From Clostridium sp. CAG:221 (lineage in GTDB: Bacteria > Bacillota > Clostridia > Clostridiales > Clostridiaceae): a stretch of DNA of 64,000 nucleotides. Positions 17,607 to 26,668 of the stretch are shown piece by piece. The first letter of the stretch is position 1, and each line of letters opens with the position of its first letter. A program made the translations under genes and the position numbers. Location of the stretch: assembly GCA_000435835.1 (NCBI GenBank), contig FR883366.1:1-64000 (forward strand). The letters are read 5' to 3'. The notes beneath the pieces were generated by a model. The model did no database searches. It was not told the origin of the DNA and worked only from the letters and a program-made list of their open reading frames with translations.

Positions 17607-17993
17607 ATGGGAAAGGTTGTTAAATCTACTATAGTTATTTACGACGATTTTAAAAATATACTTATTGCAGAGAGGGGAAAAGGAAAGAACACTCCAAAGC
17701 AATGGGGGCTATTTAGCAAAGAATTAAAAGGAAAAGAAACGGCAGAAAGGGCTATAATAAAGGCTGTAGATAAAGATATAAAATGTACTATCTTTGATTT
17801 AGAGACTTTTAACGAATATAGTGTTAATGATAATAGTGATGAAATTATTCAAGTTTATACAGGAACAGTAAGAGAGTATATTACTACCCATAAATCAATT
17901 AACACTGTAAGATGGATAGGTAAAAAAGACATAGAGAATTATAATTTTTCTGATGAAGATTTAAAAATTATAAAAGAGTATTTTTCAATATAG
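17607..17993 (+). CDS. Nudix-like protein with degenerate Nudix box
   Basis: A 128-residue protein with a Nudix-type beginning (STIVIYDDFKNILIAERGKG...PKQWGLFSKELKGKETAERAIIKAVDKDI). The usual box is Gx5Ex7REUxEExGU. Here the first Gly is retained, but the RE pair is IK and the EE pair is DK, so metal-dependent hydrolysis is unlikely. I use ATG 17607 with GGAGG 5 bases upstream; earlier in-frame starts at 17517 and 17544 overlap or precede the promoter start point. Function unknown. Confidence 0.55.
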   Translation: MGKVVKSTIVIYDDFKNILIAERGKGKNTPKQWGLFSKELKGKETAERAIIKAVDKDIKCTIFDLETFNEYSVNDNSDEIIQVYTGTVREYITTHKSINTVRWIGKKDIENYNFSDEDLKIIKEYFSI

Positions 17994-17998
17994 TAAGA

Positions 17999-18043
17999 AA
18001 TGCTTAAGATGGCATAGTGCATATGTATCTTAAGCATTATTTA
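17999..18043 (+). terminator. Probable terminator
   Basis: AATGCTTAAGAT / ATCTTAAGCATT with a 16-base loop, followed by ATTTAT; moderate T-run. Confidence 0.6.
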
Positions 18044-18074
18044 TATAAAAATAAATAAACAGAGGATGAATAAT

Positions 18075-18497
18075 ATGGAAATAGGAAGAGTTCGAAGAGG
18101 AAATGCATTGACTCAAGAAATAAAGATGTCAGGGAATAAAAAAGATTTTTCCCAAAGTTTTAATCAAGCTAGAGATAGGCGCTCACAAGAACAACTTAAG
18201 CAGCTTATTGATGATATAAAAAAGAAGGGCAATAGGCTTATAATAACAAAGACTTATATAGATGTAATAAATTATAAAAAGATGATTAAAGAATATTTAG
18301 AATCTGTATTAAAATATATGTATGAAACTAAGAAGGATATAAGCTTTTGGCAAACTCAATATTTTATTACAGTAAATACTATAGATGGAAAGTTAGAAGA
18401 ATTAACATCCGCATTTTTGAATGGAGAAATGGAAAATATAAATATTGCAGCAACTGTTGATGAGATACAGGGATTAGTGGTGGATATTTATAGATAA
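18075..18497 (+). CDS. YaaR-family protein (DUF327)
   Basis: A 140-residue, mostly helical cytosolic protein. The parts FSQSFNQARDRRSQEQLKQ, DDIKKKGNRLIITKTYIDV and YKKMIKEYLESVL match the YaaR family, of unknown function. I place the start at ATG 18075, since GAGG abuts the upstream ATG 18066 and fits 9 bases before 18075. The ABC exporter starts 21 bases after the stop. Confidence 0.8.
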   Translation: MEIGRVRRGNALTQEIKMSGNKKDFSQSFNQARDRRSQEQLKQLIDDIKKKGNRLIITKTYIDVINYKKMIKEYLESVLKYMYETKKDISFWQTQYFITVNTIDGKLEELTSAFLNGEMENINIAATVDEIQGLVVDIYR

Positions 18498-18518
18498 ATA
18501 AAAAAAGGGGGAAAATTA

Positions 18519-20234
18519 ATGTTAAAAAGTTTTATAAGATTTTATAAGCCATATAAAAAATTATTCTTTTTAGATTTGTTGGTGGCAACCATAGCATCGG
18601 TATGTGAATTAATATATCCAATGCTTACAAGAACATTAATAAATGAAACTATACCTAATAGAAATATAAGGACTATTGGTGTATTTGCAGTAACTTTAAT
18701 TATATTATATGTAATCAAGGCAGCCTGTGCATATTTTATGCAATATTGGGGACATGTAGTTGGTGTAAGGATGCAGGCTGATATGAGGAGGGAGTTATTC
18801 AATCATTTAGAAAGGCTTCCTAATAAGTATTTTGATAATACTAAAACTGGGGAAATAATGAGTAGGATGATTAATGATTTAATGGATATTTCTGAACTTG
18901 CTCATCATGGGCCAGAAAATATATTTATTTCGGCAATAATGTTTATTGGGTCATTCATAATATTAGCAGGAATAAATATAAAACTTACTTTTATTATATT
19001 TACAGTACTTCCTATTATAGTTGTCTTTACATTGTATGAAAGAAAAAAGATGAAAAAGGCTTTTATGCAAACGAGAATTGAAACAGCGGAAGTAAATTCA
19101 ACTTTAGAAAATTCCATAGCAGGAATTAGGACATCTAAAGCTTTCTTAGGACAGAAGTATGAAGAAGAAAAGTTTGAAAAGGGAAATGTTAGATTTAAGG
19201 AAGCAAGAGAAAAAGCGTACAAGGTTATGGCAGAATACTCTTCAGGAGTGAATTTTGGACTTGATCTTTTAGATTATGTAGTTTTAATAATTGGTGGAAT
19301 ATTTACTTATTATGATTTAATAAATCTTGGAGATTTCCTAGCTTATGTCTTATATATAAAATTATTTAAGCAACCGATAAAAACAATAGTGGAGTTTATG
19401 GAACAATATCAAAATGGTATGACAGGATTTAAGAGATACCTTACCATCATGGAAGAGCAAGAGGAAAAAGAAGGAAGTGAAAAGTTAAGTGATGTAAAAG
19501 GAAAAATTACTTTTGATAATATTCATTTTAGCTATGAAGATAATAAGGTGTTAAACGGATTAAGCCTTAATATAGAAGCAGGTAAAATGCTTGCCTTAGT
19601 TGGACCTTCTGGTGGAGGAAAAAGCACCTTCTGTAATCTTATCCCAAGATTCTATGATGTGGATGGAGGAGATATATTAATAGATGATAAGAGTATTTAT
19701 GACTTAACATTAGAATCATTAAGAAGCAAAATTGGTATTGTTCAACAGGAAGTATTTTTATTTACAGGAACTATCAAGGAAAATATTAAATATGGTAAGC
19801 AGGATGCCACTGATGATGAAATCATAGAAGCTGCAAAAAGAGCAAATATTCATAATTTTATTATAAATCTTCCAGAAGGATATGATACTTTCATAGGTGA
19901 AAGAGGAGTGAAGCTTTCAGGAGGTCAAAAGCAGAGGTTATCAATTGCGAGAGTATTTCTTAAGAATCCTCCAATATTAATTTTAGATGAAGCCACTTCT
20001 GCTTTAGATAATGTAACAGAATTTTTAATTCAAAAATCCTTAGAAGAATTATGTAAGGGAAGAACTACAATTGTAGTTGCTCATAGGTTATCTACTATAA
20101 AAAATGCAGATGAAATTATTGTGCTTACAGATAAAGGAATTGAAGAAAGAGGAAATCATGAAGAGCTTTTAAGAAAAGATGGAATATATGCAGAATTAAA
20201 TAAATATGCTGAAAAACATAAGAGTATCAGCTAA
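18519..20234 (+). CDS. ABC exporter, fused membrane and ATPase domains
   Basis: A 571-residue half-transporter that would work as a dimer. The six-helix type IV membrane domain covers about 1-310. The nucleotide-binding domain shows Walker A VGPSGGGKST (about 364-373), Q-loop VQQEVFLF, signature LSGGQKQR and Walker B ILILDEATSALD, with the H-loop in VVAHRLST. Such proteins export drugs, lipids or peptides; the substrate is unknown. AAAAGGGGG precedes the ATG. Confidence 0.9.
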   Translation: MLKSFIRFYKPYKKLFFLDLLVATIASVCELIYPMLTRTLINETIPNRNIRTIGVFAVTLIILYVIKAACAYFMQYWGHVVGVRMQADMRRELFNHLERLPNKYFDNTKTGEIMSRMINDLMDISELAHHGPENIFISAIMFIGSFIILAGINIKLTFIIFTVLPIIVVFTLYERKKMKKAFMQTRIETAEVNSTLENSIAGIRTSKAFLGQKYEEEKFEKGNVRFKEAREKAYKVMAEYSSGVNFGLDLLDYVVLIIGGIFTYYDLINLGDFLAYVLYIKLFKQPIKTIVEFMEQYQNGMTGFKRYLTIMEEQEEKEGSEKLSDVKGKITFDNIHFSYEDNKVLNGLSLNIEAGKMLALVGPSGGGKSTFCNLIPRFYDVDGGDILIDDKSIYDLTLESLRSKIGIVQQEVFLFTGTIKENIKYGKQDATDDEIIEAAKRANIHNFIINLPEGYDTFIGERGVKLSGGQKQRLSIARVFLKNPPILILDEATSALDNVTEFLIQKSLEELCKGRTTIVVAHRLSTIKNADEIIVLTDKGIEERGNHEELLRKDGIYAELNKYAEKHKSIS

Positions 20235-20261
20235 CTTAAAAATAAAATTAAGATAAATAAG

Positions 20262-20334
20262 ATGGACATGCAATATGTATAATTATATCTATTAAAGGTA
20301 AATTATTAATATATAGTATGTTCCATTTTTTTAT
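20262..20334 (+). terminator. Possible terminator with long loop
   Basis: ATGGACATGC and GTATGTTCCAT pair imperfectly across about 46 bases and are followed by seven T. Weak evidence. Confidence 0.35.
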
Positions 20335-20391
20335 TGCATTAAGTTTAAAATAAAATAATATTGCATAGAATAGTGATGTATAAATAGTGTA

Positions 20392-20420
20392 TTGACTTAT
20401 TTATAAAGTAGTTGTAGAAT
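20392..20420 (+). promoter_or_regulatory. Sigma-A-type promoter of trxA
   Basis: TTGACT (20392-20397) and TAGAAT (20415-20420) with the ideal 17-base spacing, 44 bases before the trxA start. Confidence 0.75.
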
Positions 20421-20433
20421 TTAAACAAAGAAA

Positions 20434-20448
20434 TACCCCATGGGGGTA
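20434..20448. promoter_or_regulatory. CsoR/CstR-like palindromic operator upstream of trxA
   Basis: TACCCC-ATG-GGGGTA, a G/C-tract inverted repeat in a region otherwise nearly all A and T. It starts about 14 bases after the -10 box, so a bound protein would block transcription. Operators of the CsoR (copper), CstR (persulfide) and RcnR repressors have this TACCC...GGGTA layout. Assignment by resemblance; no such regulator is in the window. Confidence 0.5.
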
Positions 20449-20463
20449 CAAGGAGGATTTAAA

Positions 20464-20778
20464 ATGGTAGAACATATAAATGAAAATGATTTTGTATCTA
20501 AGGTAGTAGAATTCGACGGGATTTCAGTAGTAGATTTCTGGGCTGAATGGTGTGGTCCATGTAAGATGATAGCACCTATATTTGAAGAGGTTGCAGGAGA
20601 ATTAACTAATGCTAAATTTGTTAAAGCTAATGTAGATGAATGCCCTAATTTAGCTGGTAAATATAGAGTTGCAAGCATTCCAACAATAATGGTATTTAAA
20701 GATGGTGCTCCAATTGAAACTTTAGTTGGATTTATGCCTAAAGATCAATTAAAGAACGCAATAGCTAAACATCTTTAA
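20464..20778 (+). CDS. trxA: Thioredoxin
   Basis: A 104-residue thioredoxin with the active site WAEWCGPCKM (about residues 26-35) and the conserved cis-Pro in ASIPTIMVFKDG. It reduces protein disulfides in the cytosol. ATG 20464 has AAGGAGG 7 bases upstream; an earlier in-frame ATG (20440) lies inside the operator-like palindrome. The partner reductase follows after 16 bases, forming a trxA-trxB-type operon. Confidence 0.95.
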   Translation: MVEHINENDFVSKVVEFDGISVVDFWAEWCGPCKMIAPIFEEVAGELTNAKFVKANVDECPNLAGKYRVASIPTIMVFKDGAPIETLVGFMPKDQLKNAIAKHL

Positions 20779-20794
20779 GAGATAGAGGTGCTAA

Positions 20795-21655
20795 GTGGAA
20801 AGAGTTGATATTGCTATAGTTGGAAGTGGTCCAGCAGGACTATCAGCAGCATTAAATGCAAAGATTAGAAATAAGAGCTTTATTGTCTTTGGGAATAACA
20901 ATTTATCAAATAAGGTAATTAAAGCATCAAAGATAAATAACTACTTAGGTTTCTATGGAGTTACAGGAAAAGACCTAGCAGAAAAATTTAAAGAACATAT
21001 AAATTCAATGGATATTAAAATAACTGAAGAAAGAGTTAATAATATTTATGCCATGGGTGATTATTTTGCACTTATGGTAAATGAAAAAATGTATGAAGCT
21101 AAAACTATTATTTTAGCCACTGGAATGGAAGTTGGTAAGACTTTAGAAGGTGAAGAAAGGCTGCTAGGAAAAGGTGTAGGATATTGTGCAACTTGTGATG
21201 CGCCTTTATATAGAGATAAAGTTGTTACTGTCATAGGATATAATAAAGAAGCTGAAGAAGAAGCAAATTATGTCAGTGAATTAGCTTCTAAAGTTAATTA
21301 TGTTGCTATGTATAAAGATGAATATGATCTTAAGGATGACATAGAGGTAGTAGTTGACAGACCTTTAGAAATACTAGGAGATACAAAAGTAAATGCTGTT
21401 AGATTTAAAGATAAAGAAATTGAAAGCGATGGAGTTTTTGTATTAAGAGATAGCATATCACCTGGACAGCTTGTTCCAGGGCTATTGATGGAAAACGGCC
21501 ACATTAAAGTTGATAGAACTATGGCTACAAATATACCAGGATGTTTTGCAGCTGGAGACTGTGTTGGTGTACCATATCAATATATAAAATCAGCAGGTGA
21601 AGGTAATATTGCTGCTTTAAGTGCAGTTAAATATTTAGATGGATTAGGAAAATAA
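20795..21655 (+). CDS. Thioredoxin reductase-like flavoprotein, probably ferredoxin-dependent type
   Basis: A 286-residue flavoprotein: FAD motif GSGPAG (10-15), redox pair CATC (131-134) and the C-terminal FAD block FAAGDCVG. The NADPH half is altered: the GGGDSA loop reads GYNKEAEEE (148-156), and the HRR motif that binds the 2'-phosphate is absent. It is also shorter than NADPH-type TrxB (about 310). The CATCDAPLY context and missing pyridine-nucleotide motifs are those of ferredoxin-dependent flavin thioredoxin reductase described from Clostridium acetobutylicum. Acting on the adjacent TrxA is a strong inference from position. The start is GTG with GAGGTG just before. Confidence 0.75.
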   Translation: MERVDIAIVGSGPAGLSAALNAKIRNKSFIVFGNNNLSNKVIKASKINNYLGFYGVTGKDLAEKFKEHINSMDIKITEERVNNIYAMGDYFALMVNEKMYEAKTIILATGMEVGKTLEGEERLLGKGVGYCATCDAPLYRDKVVTVIGYNKEAEEEANYVSELASKVNYVAMYKDEYDLKDDIEVVVDRPLEILGDTKVNAVRFKDKEIESDGVFVLRDSISPGQLVPGLLMENGHIKVDRTMATNIPGCFAAGDCVGVPYQYIKSAGEGNIAALSAVKYLDGLGK

Positions 21656-21670
21656 TATATTATTTAAAGA

Positions 21671-21712
21671 TAGGTTATCATTAAAATTATTTAATGATGA
21701 CCTATTATTTTT
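21671..21712 (+). terminator. Intrinsic terminator of the trx operon
   Basis: TAGGTTATCATTAAA / TTTAATGATGACCTA (one G-U) followed by TTATTTTT. Confidence 0.85.
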
Positions 21713-21763
21713 GCAAAGATATGTTACAATTATACATATATGGTATAAAGAGGGGGAAGAGGT

Positions 21764-23692
21764 ATGGTTATAAGTAATTTATATAAAAATCTAATGGAAC
21801 ATTGGAAGAAAGATGGATATAGCATTTATAAAGATCAAGATCTAAGTGAAGCGGGTAAAAATGATTGTGAAGAATTATATCTAAATGACCCTCTAGAAGC
21901 AGAAGTAAAAAATCAGCTAGCTACAGAACTTATTGAGATGTTTTTTGAAAATTATCATAGACAATATGTTGATGATGATATAATAAATTATTTAAATAGA
22001 AATCCTTTAGTAAGATATTATTTTGCCTTTGAGGAAAAATTAAATGTTTATATTAAAGAAGGATTAATAAATAGAAATAATCTTTTTTCAATAGCACAAT
22101 ATTATTTATTAGATAGTAATGATGTGGAAGGAATAAAATTTGCTCTATCACTATTAAGATATTGTGGAAATGAAGAAGCTGAAGAAATATTAAAGGCATT
22201 TTCCAATCATAATGAATTTATTTTTTATTGTATAGAAGGCCTTAAAGAATATGATAAGTGTAATAGTATAATTTTTGAGATAGCAAAAGTAGCAAGAGGT
22301 TATGGCAAGATAATGGCAATAACTAATTTAGAATATATAAATGATGAAATAAAAAAATGGGTTATTGAAGCAGAGGCAGATAATGAAATGCTTGAAACTG
22401 TCCTTGTTGCAATGACTTACAATAATGATTACTATATTGAGTATTTCTTTGGTGATGAATATACAGAAGAAAAGTATAATTTATTGACTAAAAAACTAAA
22501 GGAATTATATACCTTAAAAGGATTTTTCATTGAACATATAACTATAGATATAGTATATGGTTATTGGAATTATTACAGAAAGTTTGGTAAGAATTTTAAT
22601 TCTCTATATGTAATGTGCCAATTATTATCATTATTTTTAAAGGAAGATGATGATGATGTACAATTGATGGAAGTCATATCAATGTCATCAGAAGATAAGG
22701 TAAAGATAGAGGAAATGAAAAATATTTTAATAAATGATGATAATGATAGTATCATTAAGATGGCACTAGCTGATGAAAGTTGTAATGTAGATGAAATAGT
22801 TGACCTAGCCCTAGCTGTAAATGTATGCCTTAAATATGATGATTTTGAAGCAAGATTATGGAAAGATTCATCGCAAGTTAGTATTTATAACTATATTATG
22901 ACTGAATGCCATAGAGAATCAAAAGAAAAACTTATTGAATTTGCAAAGGTATATTTAGATATAGACAGGGTTACAGAAGGTGCTGAAGCACTAGATGAGG
23001 AAAGTCTAGATTATAAATATATTGTTGATAGTTGTTTGTATTTAATTGTAGCATATATGGGTGAATTGAAAGATAAGTATATTGATATAAATATAAAAGC
23101 TTTAAGTGCAAGATACACCCCAACTAGACGAGCAGCTCTTAATAATTTGAGAGGTATGAATTATGAATACTTAAATAATTATATTTACATTATTGAAAGC
23201 TGTTATAAAAGAGAAGTGAATAGAGAGCTTAAGCAAAGTATCATAAGATTTTTAGATGGGCTTAATAGTAAAAAGAAAAGACAATATGAAAGCATTGGTG
23301 ATGTAAGAGTATCTCCATATACAAAAGATGCATTTTTGACTATAACAAAAGTTGAGGAAATGGATAAATTTGATTTGACCATAGTAGAAAATAAAATAAC
23401 GCCAGGAGCATTAGTTTATTTAAAGAGGGATAAAGATAACACTGAAGATAAAAATTCCATTATGGTGTTAACAGAAAAGGGATACTTGTTAGGATATGTG
23501 TCTAAGGAAAATAACTATATATTAAAAAATCTAATGGATTGGGGTAAAATATTATATGGACAAATAAAAAGTGTAGATGAAGATTATATGTCTATGGAAA
23601 TAAAGGTATATTTAAGCTATGTTGATGTAATGAGGGAAGTTAAGGATACATTTAATATGGTGACAGATCAATCAATGGGGTATTTGAATTAA
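21764..23692 (+). CDS. Large helical-repeat protein with C-terminal HIRAN-like domain
   Basis: A 642-residue acidic protein. Residues ~60-510 are a run of helices with HEAT-like pieces (ARGYGKIMAITNLEYINDEI and RYTPTRRAALNNLRGMNYEY), suggesting a solenoid scaffold. The last ~100 residues fit the HIRAN pattern: ITPGALVYLKRDKDNTEDKNS, then IMVLTEKGYLLGYVSKENNY, then LMDWGKILYGQIKS. HIRAN domains bind DNA ends in eukaryotic HLTF/Rad5 and occur next to nucleic-acid enzymes in bacteria. No enzyme motif is visible here, and the function is unknown. The start ATG follows AGAGGGGGAAGAGG. Confidence 0.6.
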   Translation: MVISNLYKNLMEHWKKDGYSIYKDQDLSEAGKNDCEELYLNDPLEAEVKNQLATELIEMFFENYHRQYVDDDIINYLNRNPLVRYYFAFEEKLNVYIKEGLINRNNLFSIAQYYLLDSNDVEGIKFALSLLRYCGNEEAEEILKAFSNHNEFIFYCIEGLKEYDKCNSIIFEIAKVARGYGKIMAITNLEYINDEIKKWVIEAEADNEMLETVLVAMTYNNDYYIEYFFGDEYTEEKYNLLTKKLKELYTLKGFFIEHITIDIVYGYWNYYRKFGKNFNSLYVMCQLLSLFLKEDDDDVQLMEVISMSSEDKVKIEEMKNILINDDNDSIIKMALADESCNVDEIVDLALAVNVCLKYDDFEARLWKDSSQVSIYNYIMTECHRESKEKLIEFAKVYLDIDRVTEGAEALDEESLDYKYIVDSCLYLIVAYMGELKDKYIDINIKALSARYTPTRRAALNNLRGMNYEYLNNYIYIIESCYKREVNRELKQSIIRFLDGLNSKKKRQYESIGDVRVSPYTKDAFLTITKVEEMDKFDLTIVENKITPGALVYLKRDKDNTEDKNSIMVLTEKGYLLGYVSKENNYILKNLMDWGKILYGQIKSVDEDYMSMEIKVYLSYVDVMREVKDTFNMVTDQSMGYLN

Positions 23693-23703
23693 AATATAAG
23701 TGC

Positions 23704-23732
23704 TTGACTTTAATGTATTTTCCAAGTATTAT
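23704..23732 (+). promoter_or_regulatory. Sigma-A-type promoter of the deoxynucleoside kinase gene
   Basis: TTGACT (23704-23709), 17 bases, TATTAT (23727-23732); the kinase start is 38 bases further on. Confidence 0.65.
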
Positions 23733-23770
23733 ATTTGAACGTACAAAAGAAAAAAAAGGAAAGGTGAAAG

Positions 23771-24047
23771 ATGTTGATAGTTGTAGGTGGAATGATTGGC
23801 TTAGGAAAAAGCTCAGTGGCAGAAATATTAGGAAATCACTTTAATAGTGAAGTATTTTATGAAAGTGTGGATGATAATCCTATCTTACCGTTATTTTATA
23901 GTGAGTCTGAAGAAGAAATACTAAAAAATAGATATCCATTTTTATTGCAACTTTACTTTTTAAATACAAGATTTAAAAGTATTAAAGAAGCGCTATATAA
24001 TGATAATAATGTTCTTGATAGATCAATTTATGAAGATTGGTATTTTG
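23771..24047 (+). CDS. Deoxynucleoside kinase, exon 1 (interrupted by group II intron)
   Basis: The first 92 codons plus one base of a deoxyadenosine/deoxyguanosine kinase-type enzyme, which phosphorylates salvaged deoxynucleosides. Walker A GGMIGLGKSS (6-15) and the DRSIYED motif (about 83-89) are present; the frame then runs into the intron (GTGCG) at 24048 and would stop at 24064 without splicing. Joining base 24047 to 26753 makes a GCT Ala codon and continues YFAKKNMELGRI, the expected family sequence, giving 221 residues, normal for the family. AAAGGTGAAAG precedes the ATG. Confidence 0.9.
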
Positions 24048-24810
24048 GTGCGACTTGTTGCTAGACAAAAGGAAGCGAGGGTTTCCTACAAAACTAGCCT
24101 AATTATTAAAGATTAATAATTAGAACTGTTATTGCGAAGAGTAGAATGATAGGGTAACGCCTTGAAATGCTCTCTCAAAGTTACGATTAGCATAACATTG
24201 AGTGAACAATGTTATGTTAAAAGCTCGTTAAAACGGATTAGGTATTACCGTAAGATGTGGTTAAACAAATCATAACACGAAAAGCGAACTAGAGGTAGTC
24301 GAGTAATATATGGTTCTAGAGTCCATAAACTATCTATGGTTAGGATGCTCAACATAAATTGAGCTGACGAAGTTGGGAATGTACGGGTCTAAAACCGGAA
24401 CTTCTCGAAAGGGATGTATCATCTAAGTATGATTTTAGTGTGGGTAAGTAAAATTCGAAGTTATGAAAATCCATATAGTGTTACAGGCACTATCAAGCTA
24501 AAAGGCTCAGACCAACGACCTAAGGATAGATGTAAGGATAGCGATAATGGAACAAGGGAAGCATGGAATATGGAGTGTTCACTCACTATGAAGTATTAAT
24601 AAGGAAAGGTTAAACAACTATAACTTATTTTAATCCATGTGAAAGTGGTGGCATGAAGCTATGAAAAATTTTGTAATGAAATGTGAGCAATAGCCACTAG
24701 ACAATTTGAAGTTAAAACTTTAGAAGTTAAATAATTTTAATCAAGGTTCGAGTAAGACTAAGAGATGTTGGAGAGCTATCTGAAACCGAATTTCAGATAA
24801 GGAGACAGAC

Positions 24811-26646
24811 TTGACAACTAAAATCTTAAAGAAACAGAAACTCAGGAACAATGAGTATTACGATATACAAGATGTTTTTGACAGCTTATACAGCAAGTCT
24901 CTAGAAAACAAAAACTTCACTAAACTCATGGAGTTAATTACAACTAGGGAAAACATTCTACTAGCATACAGAAACATCAAAAAGAATAAAGGTTCAATGA
25001 CTAAGGGGACAGATGCAAGAGATATCACTTTTTACAGTAATATGCCACAAGATGTGTTTGTTAAACACATCCAAAATATGTTCCGAAATTACCATCCGAA
25101 AAGTGTAAGAAGAGTCGAAATTCCAAAACCAAATGGAAAAATGAGACCGCTAGGAATACCATGCATGGGAGACAGAATCGTACAACAATGTATTAAACAA
25201 GTTCTAGAACCTATATGCGAAGCGAAATTCCATAAACACAGCTACGGATTTAGACCTAACAGGTCAACACATCATGCCATATCAAGAAGTATGTCTTTAA
25301 TAAATATGAACAAACTTCACTATGTGGTTGACATTGATATAAAAGGTTTCTTCGATAATGTGAATCACAGTAAATTAAAGAAACAAATGTGGAATTTAGG
25401 AATACAAGATAAAAACCTTATATCAATAATTGATAAAATACTTAAATCAGAAATCGATACTGTAGGTGCTCCAACAAAAGGAACGCCACAAGGAGGTATT
25501 TTATCGCCACTTCTTTCTAATATAGTTCTTAATGAACTTGACTGGTGGATAAGTAATCAATGGGAATCATTTCAGACAGCCCATGACTACACAACCGTTA
25601 GAAAGAATGGGTATGTAGACCAATCTAACAAATATAAAACAATGAAAACCACTAACTTAAAAGAGATATGGCTCGTGAGATATGCAGATGATTTCAAAAT
25701 ATTCTGTAGAGACTATAAAACTGCAAATAAGATTTACATAGCTACCAAACAATGGTTGAAAGAAAGACTAAGGTTAGAGATAAGCGAAGATAAATCTAAA
25801 ATAACTAATCTCAAAACAAACTATACCGAATTTCTAGGTTTCAGACTAATGGCTAAACCAAAGAAAGGTAAATATGTATGTCAAAGCAGAATGTCTGAAA
25901 AGGCACGAAATAGTGTAACTACAAAGTTAAAACATCAGATAGTCTACATGAGAAGTAATTATGAAGCTAAACAAGTAAACAAACTAAATGCTATGATTCT
26001 AGGAGTCCATAACTACTACAAAATAGCAACAAATGTCAGTTTTGACTTCAATACAATAAATTACTTAACATCAATAACCTTACACAACAGATTAAAACAA
26101 GTAATTTCTAACAAACCCTCAACTTCCAAAGTCTTTAAAAAGTTTTATGGTAAGTATAAAGGGAAAATAAGAACAATTAGTAATGTAAGTATATATCCTC
26201 TTAACGGAATATCTACATCACCACCAATGAACTTCACTCAAGAGATTTGCAACTATACAGTTATAGGTAGAGAGTTAGTGCATAAGAAGTTAAACAACGA
26301 TTATCACTTTCTAGTTAGATACCTACTAAACAACGTTAGAAATTGTGAATCCACTGAATACAGTGATAACAGAATATCATTAATAATAGCACAAAAAGGT
26401 AATTGTGGTGTGACAGGAGAACCGCTTAACATATGCGATATGCAATGTCATCATAAACTTCCTAAATCACAGGGAGGAACGGATACGTATAAAAACCTAA
26501 TATGGGTTAATGAAGATATACACAAATTGATACACGCAACCAAAGAGGAAACAATAAATAAATACTTACAGAAACTAAGACTTAACGAGAAAAGTCTTGA
26601 GAAACTTAATTCTTTAAGAGAACAAGTTGGAAATTTAACTATTTAA
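24811..26646 (+). CDS. ltrA: Group II intron reverse transcriptase/maturase with HNH endonuclease
   Basis: A 611-residue intron-encoded protein. The RT domain (about 40-380) has PKPNGKMRPLGIPCMGDRIV, the SYGFRPNRSTHHAI motif, VDIDIKGFFDNV, GTPQGGILSPLLSNIVL and the catalytic YADD (VRYADDFKIF). The maturase/X region lies at about 380-480. The C-terminal ~100 residues carry an HNH nuclease: GNCGVTGEPL, then QCHHKLPKSQGGTDTYKNLIW, then HKLIHA. All catalytic acids are present, so it looks active in splicing and target-primed integration. The start is TTG with AAGGAGA 5 bases upstream. It lies in domain IV of the intron. Confidence 0.93.
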   Translation: MTTKILKKQKLRNNEYYDIQDVFDSLYSKSLENKNFTKLMELITTRENILLAYRNIKKNKGSMTKGTDARDITFYSNMPQDVFVKHIQNMFRNYHPKSVRRVEIPKPNGKMRPLGIPCMGDRIVQQCIKQVLEPICEAKFHKHSYGFRPNRSTHHAISRSMSLINMNKLHYVVDIDIKGFFDNVNHSKLKKQMWNLGIQDKNLISIIDKILKSEIDTVGAPTKGTPQGGILSPLLSNIVLNELDWWISNQWESFQTAHDYTTVRKNGYVDQSNKYKTMKTTNLKEIWLVRYADDFKIFCRDYKTANKIYIATKQWLKERLRLEISEDKSKITNLKTNYTEFLGFRLMAKPKKGKYVCQSRMSEKARNSVTTKLKHQIVYMRSNYEAKQVNKLNAMILGVHNYYKIATNVSFDFNTINYLTSITLHNRLKQVISNKPSTSKVFKKFYGKYKGKIRTISNVSIYPLNGISTSPPMNFTQEICNYTVIGRELVHKKLNNDYHFLVRYLLNNVRNCESTEYSDNRISLIIAQKGNCGVTGEPLNICDMQCHHKLPKSQGGTDTYKNLIWVNEDIHKLIHATKEETINKYLQKLRLNEKSLEKLNSLREQVGNLTI

Positions 26647-26668
26647 ATAATAACTGAAAATTGTTGGA

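Noticed and set aside
24084..24100. CAAAA near the intron 5' end as EBS1 for exon TTTTG
   Set aside because: Only five pairs, and it lies too close to the 5' end of domain I for a usual EBS1; no structure could be computed.
24414..24599. Short plus-strand frame in the 5' part of the intron
   Set aside because: It lies within the folded ribozyme domains, has no ribosome site and no protein-like pattern.
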